DNA from: an uncultured Brevundimonas sp.
GTDB lineage: Bacteria > Pseudomonadota > Alphaproteobacteria > Caulobacterales > Caulobacteraceae
NCBI GenBank assembly: GCA_946481405.1
Contig: CAMLNY010000107.1
Location: forward strand, 1 to 5,650
DNA length: 5,650 bases
Direction of reading: 5' to 3'
The notes under the pieces were generated by a model. The model did no database searches and had not been told where the DNA came from. It was given only the letters and a program-made list of their open reading frames with translations. Positions 1 to 5,057 of the stretch are shown piece after piece. Numbering within the stretch: position 1 is the stretch's first letter; every line of letters begins with the position of its first letter. The position numbers and the translations under genes are program-made.

Positions 1-6
1 GACCGT

Positions 7-1452
7 TTGAGCGGGCTGGCCGCGATCTGGCGAAAGGTCCGCCCCGAGGGCCTCACGGCCTGGATGGCGCGGCGGACCCTGACCCAGCTCGCCTCCGGCC
101 TGGCCATTCTCGCGGCCGTCGCCCTGACCGGATCGCTGATCGTTACGGGGCAGGCGGCGCGGCTGGACCAGCGCCAGCAGGCCGCGCTTCTGGCGCTGGC
201 CGATTTTGGCGCCATGGCCTCCAAACTTCCGGCCGACACCTCCATGGACGCACCGTCCATGACCGAGGGCGATGCGGCCTATATGTCCGCCTTCCTCAGC
301 GCCTTCCAGGACGGGCCGACGCGGAATGTCACCACCCTGGAGCAGACCTGCCGCACGGGTCAGGGCGGGGCCGGGGTGCGGTTCATCCGGGCGCCGGTCG
401 GCAAGCCCGCCGGCCTGCTGGCGCTGGAGACGGCGCGGGCCGAGAGGCTGCCCCGCCTTGGTGAAGGGGTCTTCCTGATCCGGTTGGAGCCCGGCCAGCT
501 GTGCCCGACCCGGAGCGTCGAGGTCATCGTGGTCAAGCGGCCGATCGGGTCCCTGTCGATCGTCGTGGGGCGGATCGTCGATCCGTCCGGCGTGGCCTGG
601 CGCTGGGCCGTTCTGGCGGTCGCCATGACCGGGGCCCTGATCCTGGTCTCGGGGTTGACGGCGGCGCTGTTCGCGCGTCAGCGCCTGACCAGCGCCATCG
701 GCGAAGTCAGTTCGGTGCTGGACCGGGCGGCGCTGGGCGACTTCTCGCGCCGGGCGCCCGACGTCGCCGTGGCGCCGGAACTGACCCAGTTGTCCAATCA
801 GGTGAACAAGACGCTGGACCGGCTGGAGGAGCTGCTGAGCTGGCTGCGCGATTCCGCCGACCAGCTGGCCCACGATTTCCGCACGCCGCTGGCTCGCGCC
901 TCGGCCCGTCTGGACAAGCTGATGGAGACCCAGGATCCGGCCGAACGGAAGAAGCTGGGCGAGGCCGTGGGCCGCGATATAGCCGAGATCACCCGGGCGA
1001 TGAACGAGGCCATGGCGCTGCGCGACGGCGAGGCCTGGCTGTTCGAGAGCGTGCGGCTGGACGTGCTGGCAGAGGCGGCGGTCGAGTTGTACCAGCCCAT
1101 CGCCGATGCGCGGGAGATCACGATCCGGGCCGAGGGGGAGCCGGTCTCGGTGCTGGGCGTGCGCTCCCTGCTGCAGCGGGCGGTGGCCAATCTGGTCGAC
1201 AACGCGGTGAAATTCTCGCCCGACGGCGGGATCGTCACCCTGCGCGCCTGGGACGCCGAGGACGGCCCCGCCCTGTCGGTTTCCGATCAGGGTCCGGGCA
1301 TGCCGGGCGGCCAGCCGGCGGCCCCCCGCAGCAAGGACAGCCACGGCATGGGACTGGCCTTCGTGCGCGCCATCCTGCGGCGCCACGGCGGCCGGATGAC
1401 GATTGATGACGCGCGGCCGGGAGCCATCGTCACGGCGCGGTTCTCACGCTAG
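7..1452 (+). CDS. Two-component sensor histidine kinase, membrane-bound
   Basis: Inner-membrane sensor kinase that should autophosphorylate on His289 and pass the phosphate to a response regulator. Seen in order: a transmembrane helix near residues 28-48; an extracytoplasmic region of about 150 residues containing Cys115 and Cys166; a second transmembrane helix near 198-223; a HAMP-like linker to about 276; a HisKA H-box (LAHDFRTPLARA, His289); an HATPase_c domain with N-box Asn395/Asn399 (NLVDNAVKFSP), G1 box DQGPG (Asp427) and G2 box HGMGLA (447-449). The ATP lid between the G boxes is short. All key residues are present, and 481 aa is normal for the class. The start is uncertain: TTG at 7 gives a TTGA overlap with a possible upstream stop at 8-10, the frame is open to the window edge, and ATG at 64 is an alternative that keeps the first helix. 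The next gene is a secreted HtrA-type protease 28 bp away, suggesting an envelope-stress circuit. The sensed signal cannot be read from sequence. Confidence 0.93.
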   Translation: MSGLAAIWRKVRPEGLTAWMARRTLTQLASGLAILAAVALTGSLIVTGQAARLDQRQQAALLALADFGAMASKLPADTSMDAPSMTEGDAAYMSAFLSAFQDGPTRNVTTLEQTCRTGQGGAGVRFIRAPVGKPAGLLALETARAERLPRLGEGVFLIRLEPGQLCPTRSVEVIVVKRPIGSLSIVVGRIVDPSGVAWRWAVLAVAMTGALILVSGLTAALFARQRLTSAIGEVSSVLDRAALGDFSRRAPDVAVAPELTQLSNQVNKTLDRLEELLSWLRDSADQLAHDFRTPLARASARLDKLMETQDPAERKKLGEAVGRDIAEITRAMNEAMALRDGEAWLFESVRLDVLAEAAVELYQPIADAREITIRAEGEPVSVLGVRSLLQRAVANLVDNAVKFSPDGGIVTLRAWDAEDGPALSVSDQGPGMPGGQPAAPRSKDSHGMGLAFVRAILRRHGGRMTIDDARPGAIVTARFSR

Positions 1453-1468
1453 GGTCCGATCGAAAACT

Positions 1469-1473
1469 GGGGA
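1469..1473 (+). promoter_or_regulatory. Ribosome binding site of the HtrA-type protease
   Basis: GGGGA lies 7 bases before the ATG at 1481. It fixes that start over an in-frame ATG at 1403, which would put 26 hydrophilic, arginine-rich residues ahead of an otherwise standard signal peptide. Confidence 0.6.
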
Positions 1474-1480
1474 TCCTTCG

Positions 1481-2833
1481 ATGACGCGCCTCCGCCTTCT
1501 GACCGGTTCGGCTCTCGCCCTGACGTTGCTGGGAGCCGTCGCGGGCGTCGCCCAGGCCCAGACGTCGCCGGATTTCCCCCTGCCCTATGACGCCCGTCGC
1601 GGGGTGTTCAGCTTCGCCACCGGGCTGGAGCGGTCGCTGCCCGCCGTGGTGCAGGTGACGACCCTCGGCATGTCGGCCGGGCCGACCACCGGCGAGACGG
1701 AGCCGACCCCGGTCTCCAGCGGATCGGGCGTCATCATCGACGCCGCCAACGGCATCATCGTCACCAACCACCACGTCATCGAGGACGGCCAGAAGTTCCG
1801 CGTCGACATGACCGACGGCCGGCTGGTCGACGCCACCCTGATCGGGTCGGACAAGGCGACCGACATCGCGGTTCTGCAGATCAGCGCCACGGGCCTGTCG
1901 CAGGTGGAAACGGTGGATTCGGACACCCTGCGCACCGGCGACCTTGCCTTCGCGGTCGGCTATCCGCTGGGCCTCGACCAGACCCTGACCATGGGGGTGA
2001 TCTCGGGTCTGGGACGGTCGGGCATGGGCGATGCGGTCGAGGACTATATCCAGACCGACGCGGCCGTGAACTCGGGCAACTCGGGCGGGCCGCTGCTGGA
2101 CAGCCGCGGCCGGCTGATCGGCATCAACACCTCGATCCTGTCGGGCGGGATCGACGGCGGCAACGACGGCATCGCCTTCGCCGTCCCGACCCGCATCCTC
2201 CTGTTCGTGGTCGAGCAGCTGCGCGCCCACGGCGAGGTGACGCGCGGCCGGATCGGTGCGACCCTGGGCTCGCTGAATGCAGAGCGGGCGGTGGAAGCCG
2301 GCCTCGGCTTCGTGCGCGGCGCGATCGTTGAAGACGTCCTGCCGGGTTCCCCGGCCGAGCGCGCCGGGCTGCAACGCGGCGACATCATCACCCGCATCCA
2401 GAATCGCCCGGTGGCCAACGCCGGCTCGGTGCAGGCCACGGTCGGCATCGCCGCCCCTGGCACGCCGATCACCCTGGTCTATCTGCGCAACGGGCACGAG
2501 GCGACGACGCGGCTGAACGTCGAGGTGCTGTCGACCGATCCGGTCCAGGTCGGGTCGACCTCGCTTCAGGCCTACGGCGCCAACTTCCGCGACCTGAAGC
2601 CGTCCGACGGCATCGGGGCGCCCGGCGTGCTGGTGGTCGCGGTCGAGGGCGGTTCGCCCGCGGCCCAGCAGGACCTGCGCGCCGGAGATCTGGTCACGGG
2701 CGCCAACGGCATGGCAGTGCTGAGCTTCTCCGAACTGGGCCGCGCGCTCGGCTCTGGCGACGGCGCGACCTTCACGGTCCAGCGCGGCGGCGAGGACGAA
2801 AGCATCGAGATCGTCATCCCCGGCGCGAACTGA
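1481..2833 (+). CDS. Periplasmic HtrA/Do-family serine endoprotease with two PDZ domains
   Basis: Degrades or refolds misfolded envelope proteins in the periplasm (family knowledge, MEROPS S1C). The 450-aa product opens with a Sec signal peptide: Arg3/Arg5, a hydrophobic core 6-23, and an AQA cleavage site after residue 26. The trypsin-like domain carries the complete triad: His98 in TNHHVI, Asp128 in TDIAVLQI, Ser201 in GNSGGPL. PDZ1 spans about 255-350, with the core LPGSPAERAGLQRGDIITRI at 287-306. PDZ2 spans about 355-447, with GSPAAQQDLRAGD at 391-403. The loop between the first protease strands (about 64-78) is only some 15 residues and lacks the phenylalanine-rich segment of E. coli DegP, so the protein looks closer to the compact DegQ type. 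I therefore give no symbol. It starts 28 bp after the histidine kinase with no visible promoter between, so co-transcription is likely. A GC hairpin follows the stop. Confidence 0.95.
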   Translation: MTRLRLLTGSALALTLLGAVAGVAQAQTSPDFPLPYDARRGVFSFATGLERSLPAVVQVTTLGMSAGPTTGETEPTPVSSGSGVIIDAANGIIVTNHHVIEDGQKFRVDMTDGRLVDATLIGSDKATDIAVLQISATGLSQVETVDSDTLRTGDLAFAVGYPLGLDQTLTMGVISGLGRSGMGDAVEDYIQTDAAVNSGNSGGPLLDSRGRLIGINTSILSGGIDGGNDGIAFAVPTRILLFVVEQLRAHGEVTRGRIGATLGSLNAERAVEAGLGFVRGAIVEDVLPGSPAERAGLQRGDIITRIQNRPVANAGSVQATVGIAAPGTPITLVYLRNGHEATTRLNVEVLSTDPVQVGSTSLQAYGANFRDLKPSDGIGAPGVLVVAVEGGSPAAQQDLRAGDLVTGANGMAVLSFSELGRALGSGDGATFTVQRGGEDESIEIVIPGAN

Positions 2834-2837
2834 AATC

Positions 2838-2857
2838 GGGCGGCCTCAGAGCCGCCC
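2838..2857 (+). terminator. Hairpin after the protease gene
   Basis: Perfect 7-bp stem GGGCGGC/GCCGCCC with a six-base loop (CTCAGA), beginning 4 bases after the stop codon. Only two Ts follow, so it is either a weak intrinsic terminator or a 3'-end stabilising hairpin. Confidence 0.5.
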
Positions 2858-2875
2858 TTCGTCGCACTCCCTACC

Positions 2876-2941
2876 GCGCTCAAGCAGCGAGGCTCCGCGA
2901 GCCGAGCGATAGCGCCCAGAAAGAACGGACGCCTTCGGCGT
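2876..2941. repeat. REP-like pair of small GC hairpins
   Basis: First unit: GGCTC-CGC-GAGCC (2891-2903), a perfect 5-bp stem with a 3-base loop, nested inside an outer GCGCT/AGCGC pair (2876-2880 with 2911-2915). Second unit: ACGCC-TTC-GGCGT (2929-2941), also a 5-bp stem with a 3-base loop, 25 bases further on. Two short palindromes in tandem just past a gene end resemble REP/BIME-type elements. Whether it is repeated elsewhere in the genome cannot be seen from one window. Confidence 0.35.
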
Positions 2942-2953
2942 GCTGCAGACAGC

Positions 2954-2996
2954 AAAACGCCCGCCGTGCCGGAGGGGGAGGGAGGCAGGCGGGCGT
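2954..2996 (-). terminator. Intrinsic terminator, minus strand
   Basis: The arms ACGCCCGCC (2957-2965) and GGCGGGCGT (2988-2996) pair perfectly over 9 bp. Inside, TGCC (2967-2970) pairs with GGCA (2984-2987) for 4 more, with one bulged base (2966) and a 13-base loop. On the minus strand the stem runs directly into TTTT (2957-2954). On the plus strand the tail is only CTCGCTTT, so the minus-strand direction is favoured, although no protein gene reads in from that side. Confidence 0.6.
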
Positions 2997-3085
2997 CTCG
3001 CTTTGGAGGAAGCGTCGGCCTGGCGAAGCCACTGCGGCAACATCCAGGGGGGCTGGGGGGGCTGTTCAGGATCCGGGACGCTTCC
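2954..3085 (-). ncRNA. Candidate small RNA with C-rich loops
   Basis: Read on the minus strand, about 130 nt would fold as follows. A perfect 9-bp stem GGAAGCGTC/GACGCTTCC (3085-3077 with 3016-3008) closes a domain containing a CCAG-CCCCC-CTGG hairpin, a second run of seven Cs, and a TGGC-TTC-GCCA hairpin (3031-3021). About ten bases later a terminator hairpin follows whose loop is pyrimidine-only (TCCCTCCCCCTCC) and ends in TTTT. C-rich, anti-Shine-Dalgarno-like loops are a known feature of several alphaproteobacterial small RNAs (for example Caulobacter GsrN and the Rhodobacter CcsR family); I cannot assign this to either. Promoter evidence is weak: GAAAC (3115-3111 on the minus strand), 17 bases, then CGGA (3093-3090), a poor ECF-like match. 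No protein-coding reading fits. It could also be only a terminator next to a chance repeat. Confidence 0.4.
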
Positions 3086-3201
3086 GAACTCCGTCAGGCC
3101 GACGGTCACTGTTTCGCGTCCCAACCGGGCCGACGAAGGACCGAAACGGGGCCATTTCGTGTCGCCGTCATTTTTCCGGCTCCGGCTGTCACCAAGGCCC
3201 G

Positions 3202-3230
3202 CTGGCGTTTGCTGAAGGGCCGCCTAGATT
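3202..3230 (+). promoter_or_regulatory. Promoter of the DUF2794 gene, probably leaderless
   Basis: CTGGCG (3202-3207, 4/6 to the TTGACG-like -35) and TAGATT (3225-3230) are separated by exactly 17 bp. Seven bases lie between the -10 and the ATG at 3238, so transcription would start on or next to the start codon. No Shine-Dalgarno at normal spacing is present, which fits a leaderless message, a common arrangement in Caulobacter. Confidence 0.5.
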
Positions 3231-3237
3231 GGTCGGA

Positions 3238-3567
3238 ATGACCTTCGACCCCACAACGCCTCCGCTCGGCGACGTCTTCTTCGACAGGCGCGAGCTGGAC
3301 CAGATCCTGCGCGTCTACGGGCGGATGGTGGCCTTGGGGGAGTGGCGCGACTACGCCATGGTCGGGGGCAAGGACGCGGCCGAGTTCGCCGTCTTCCGCC
3401 GCTCGGGCGACGCCCCGGCCTATCGCATCGAGAAGCGTCCCGCGCTGCAGACCCGTCAGGGCCAGTGGTCCGTGGTCGGCGACGGTGGCGTGATCCTGAA
3501 ACGCGGCCGCGATCTGGCGCAGGTCCTGCGCGTCTTCGACAGCCGCAAATTTCAGGTGGTGGAATAG
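3238..3567 (+). CDS. DUF2794 family protein
   Basis: A 109-aa soluble protein with no signal peptide or membrane segment. It matches my memory of the alphaproteobacterial DUF2794 family: the segment VFFDRRELDQILRVYGRMVA near residues 13-32, then GEWRDYAM (34-41), AVFRRSGDAPAYRIEKRP (about 51-68), and the C-terminal GGVILKRGRDLAQVLRVFD, which is the most characteristic part. Length is usual for the family. The molecular function is unknown and I infer none. The ATG at 3238 is chosen over an in-frame TTG at 3229 because the predicted transcription start falls at the ATG. It stands alone as a single-gene unit, convergent with the Bax-inhibitor-like gene, and ends just before a strong shared terminator. 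Confidence 0.87.
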   Translation: MTFDPTTPPLGDVFFDRRELDQILRVYGRMVALGEWRDYAMVGGKDAAEFAVFRRSGDAPAYRIEKRPALQTRQGQWSVVGDGGVILKRGRDLAQVLRVFDSRKFQVVE

Positions 3568-3600
3568 AAAAAGGGCCCCGGCGTTTCCACCGGGGCCCTT
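3568..3600. terminator. Bidirectional terminator between convergent genes
   Basis: Perfect 11-bp inverted repeat AAGGGCCCCGG (3571-3581) and CCGGGGCCCTT (3590-3600) around an 8-base loop. On the minus strand the stem leads into a five-T run (3572-3568), making a strong terminator for the membrane-protein gene. On the plus strand it ends in TT followed by CGATCTTT, so it can also stop transcription from the DUF2794 gene, whose stop codon is directly adjacent. Confidence 0.85.
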
Positions 3601-3622
3601 CGATCTTTCAGCCTTGGGGGGC

Positions 3623-4372
3623 CTAGTTCCGGTTGCCGCCCATGAAGGCCAGCAGGAACTGGAACAGGTTCACAAAGTTGATGAACAGGCTCAGGGCGCC
3701 GAAGCCCGTGGCCACGCCCATGGCCTGCTGGTTTCCGCCCAGGGCGTAGTAGGTCATCTTCAGGCGCTGGGTGTCGTAGGCGATCAGGCCCGCGAAGATC
3801 AGCACGCCCAGACCCGAAATGATCAGGTAGAGGGTGCCCGACTGCATGAACATGTTCACGATCGAGGCGATGATCAGGCCGATCACGCCCATGATCAGGA
3901 ACGACCCCATGCCCGTCAGGTCCTTCTTCGTCGTATAGCCCACGAGGCTCAGCGCGCCGAAGGAAGCGGCCGTGACGAAGAAGGTCGAGGCCAGGGACCC
4001 GCCGGTGTAGCGCAGGAACAGGATGCCCAGGCCCGCGCCGATCGAGGCGACCACGGCCCAATAGAGCATGTTCACACCGCGCGCCGTGGGGTTCTTCATA
4101 AAGAACATCGAACCGAACAGCAGCACCAGCGGCAGGAACTGGACGACCATGCCCAGCACCGTCATGCCGATGCGGCCATCAGCGGTCTGGAAGAACAGCA
4201 GGCGCTGCACTTCGACCACATTGCCGGTGGCGTAGGCGAGGGCGCCCGCGACCACGAGGCCGAGGGCGAGTTTGTTGTAGACGCCCAGCATGAAGCTGCG
4301 CAGGCCCGCGTCCACGGCCATGTCGGCCTTGGCCGGAGCCGGCGTCGAGTAGCCGTTTCTGAAGTCGCTCAT
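3623..4372 (-). CDS. Bax inhibitor-1/YccA family inner-membrane protein
   Basis: Multipass membrane protein of the BI-1 (UPF0005) family. Members of this family include the pH-sensitive calcium leak channel BsYetJ and E. coli YccA, which modulates FtsH proteolysis; the role of this copy is unknown. The 249-aa product has a soluble N-terminus and about seven hydrophobic segments (near 31-50, 69-91, 102-120, 125-146, 154-174, 178-199, 223-245). Family marks are LIAYDTQRLK with Asp200 and the C-terminal LFINFVNLFQFLLAFMGG. At residue 232 there is Asn where many relatives have the second Asp of the diaspartyl sensor (LDFINLF). I chose ATG 4372 (MSDFRNGY); an in-frame ATG at 4390 adds six residues and is possible. 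GGAG (4388-4385 on the minus strand) precedes 4372 by 12 bases, a long spacing, and nothing better precedes 4390. Monocistronic, with its own promoter and terminator. Confidence 0.93.
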   Translation of the reverse strand: MSDFRNGYSTPAPAKADMAVDAGLRSFMLGVYNKLALGLVVAGALAYATGNVVEVQRLLFFQTADGRIGMTVLGMVVQFLPLVLLFGSMFFMKNPTARGVNMLYWAVVASIGAGLGILFLRYTGGSLASTFFVTAASFGALSLVGYTTKKDLTGMGSFLIMGVIGLIIASIVNMFMQSGTLYLIISGLGVLIFAGLIAYDTQRLKMTYYALGGNQQAMGVATGFGALSLFINFVNLFQFLLAFMGGNRN

Positions 4373-4425
4373 CGCGAGTGTCTTCTCCATAAAGGCGACA
4401 GGAAACACCCTGCGCCGAAGCCTGA

Positions 4426-4454
4426 AATATCGGGGTCCGGCCCCACCCGTGCAA
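4426..4454 (-). promoter_or_regulatory. Putative promoter of the Bax-inhibitor-like gene
   Basis: On the minus strand TTGCAC (4454-4449) and GATATT (4431-4426, 4/6 to TATAAT) are 17 bp apart. This GATATTTC stretch is the most AT-rich spot in the intergenic region. Transcription would start near 4419, giving a leader of roughly 45 nt to the ATG at 4372. The -35 is a weak match (3/6). Confidence 0.4.
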
Positions 4455-4484
4455 GGGATGGATCGCCGCAGGGGTTCCGCCGGC

Positions 4485-4513
4485 TTCCCGCAATGACCGG
4501 CGACCGCTACGAA
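4485..4513 (+). promoter_or_regulatory. Putative promoter of thpR, possibly leaderless
   Basis: TTCCCG (4485-4490, 4/6 to TTGACG) and TACGAA (4508-4513, within GCTACGAAC) are 17 bp apart, and the ATG at 4521 lies 7 bases beyond the -10. No Shine-Dalgarno is visible. The -10 forms most of the loop of a perfect inverted repeat GCGACCG/CGGTCGC (4500-4506 with 4514-4520) that abuts the start codon. The -10 match is modest. Confidence 0.35.
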
Positions 4514-4520
4514 CGGTCGC

Positions 4521-5057
4521 ATGCTCCGTCTGTTCACAGCCCTGCCCGTCCCGTTCGACGTCGCCGAGACGCTGGGCCGACGCCAGACCGGCCTGCCCGG
4601 CGCGAAGTGGCGCGGACCGGAGCACCTGCATGTGACCCTCGCCTTCTACGGCGAGGTCGATGAGCGGACTGCAGAAGACCTGGCCGCCGAACTGGCGCGC
4701 ATTCCGAGCGGTGGGTTCGAGATCGAGCTGAAGGGGGTCGGCGCCTTCGGCGACGCCCATCGCAGCCACACCCTGTGGGCCGGGCTGGAGCCGAACGAGA
4801 AACTCAATGTGCTGGCCGGTCGCTGCCGGTCGGCCGCGGAGCGGGCGGGGATCCGGATGGAGCCACGCGTTTATCGCCCGCATGTCACGCTGGCCTATCT
4901 GAAGACCCAGACCAATCCGGACCGCATCGGGGCCTGGATTTCCAACCACAACCTGCTGCATTCGCCGCCGATCCGGGTCGACCGGTTCGGTCTTTATTCC
5001 AGCGTCCTGACCGACGGCGGCAGCTTCTACGAACTGGAACGGGAGTATCTGTTGTGA
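4521..5057 (+). CDS. thpR: RNA 2',3'-cyclic phosphodiesterase (2H phosphoesterase, 2'-5' RNA ligase family)
   Basis: Cytoplasmic enzyme of the LigT/ThpR family, which opens RNA 2',3'-cyclic phosphates to leave a 2'-phosphate and in vitro can join tRNA halves through a 2'-5' bond. Both catalytic HxT motifs of the two-fold 2H fold are present: His37-Val-Thr39 (HLHVTLAFYGEV) and His121-Val-Thr123 (RPHVTLAYLK), 84 residues apart as expected. The N-terminus MLRLFTALPVP and the C-terminal strand YSSVLTDGGSFYELE are typical, and 178 aa is full length. The ATG at 4521 begins exactly at the family's conserved N-terminus. The last codons overlap the GTG of the acetyltransferase (GTGA), so the two are translationally coupled. 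The physiological substrate in bacteria is unsettled. Confidence 0.92.
   Translation: MLRLFTALPVPFDVAETLGRRQTGLPGAKWRGPEHLHVTLAFYGEVDERTAEDLAAELARIPSGGFEIELKGVGAFGDAHRSHTLWAGLEPNEKLNVLAGRCRSAAERAGIRMEPRVYRPHVTLAYLKTQTNPDRIGAWISNHNLLHSPPIRVDRFGLYSSVLTDGGSFYELEREYLL
5041..5045 (+). promoter_or_regulatory. Ribosome binding site deciding the acetyltransferase GTG start
   Basis: GGGAG inside the end of thpR, 8 bases before GTG 5054. It supports this non-ATG start. The next in-frame ATG (5141) would remove the conserved N-terminal strand TKRLILRP. Confidence 0.55.

Larger units (their letters stand above)
2834..3237. other. 404-bp intergenic region, no gene but dense inverted repeats
   Basis: No reading frame here looks protein-coding. 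The 70-90 codon frames on both strands are arginine/proline/serine-rich, overlap one another and match no family I recognise. What it holds, left to right: a hairpin after the protease stop (2838-2857), two small GC hairpins (2876-2941), a 13-bp terminator-like hairpin (2957-2996), a 9-bp long-range inverted repeat (3008-3016 with 3077-3085) enclosing two G-runs, a 5-bp hairpin CCGTC/GACGG (3091-3105), a further CGAAA/TTTCG pair (3142-3159), and the promoter of the next gene (3202-3230). Confidence 0.7.

Noticed and set aside
501..1406. A 301-codon second-frame reading inside the histidine kinase
   Set aside because: It is a Gly/Arg/Pro-rich shadow. The other frame contains every histidine-kinase motif.
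1403..1480. An upstream ATG extending the protease by 26 residues
   Set aside because: It overlaps the kinase gene by 50 bases and adds an Arg/Ser-rich tail before a complete signal peptide. The ATG at 1481 has a ribosome binding site.
1430..2497. A 355-codon open frame on the minus strand across the protease gene
   Set aside because: It is antisense to a protease with an intact signal peptide, triad and two PDZ domains. Its translation is an Arg/Gly/Asp/Ala-rich string with no recognisable fold, as expected for the mirror of a GC-rich gene.
3008..3085. A known housekeeping RNA (SRP RNA, tmRNA, RNase P RNA) in the structured region
   Set aside because: None of their conserved cores is present; for example, there is no SRP GGTCAGGTCCGGAAGGAAGCA-like motif on either strand.
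2846..3124. A 92-codon minus-strand frame in the intergenic region, and 91-codon plus-strand frames at 2940-3215 and 2966-3241
   Set aside because: They overlap each other and all the inverted repeats, and have no ribosome binding site or family resemblance. RNA structure explains the region better.
3145..3177. A possible EcfG promoter on the minus strand (GGAAA with a distant CGTT)
   Set aside because: The two elements are about 24 bases apart instead of 16-17, and the -35 is imperfect.
3614..4663. A 349-codon open frame on the plus strand across the Bax-inhibitor-like gene
   Set aside because: The translation is dominated by His, Glu, Gln, Ala and Arg, the complement of a hydrophobic membrane protein. 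It also runs through the shared intergenic region into thpR in the wrong frame.
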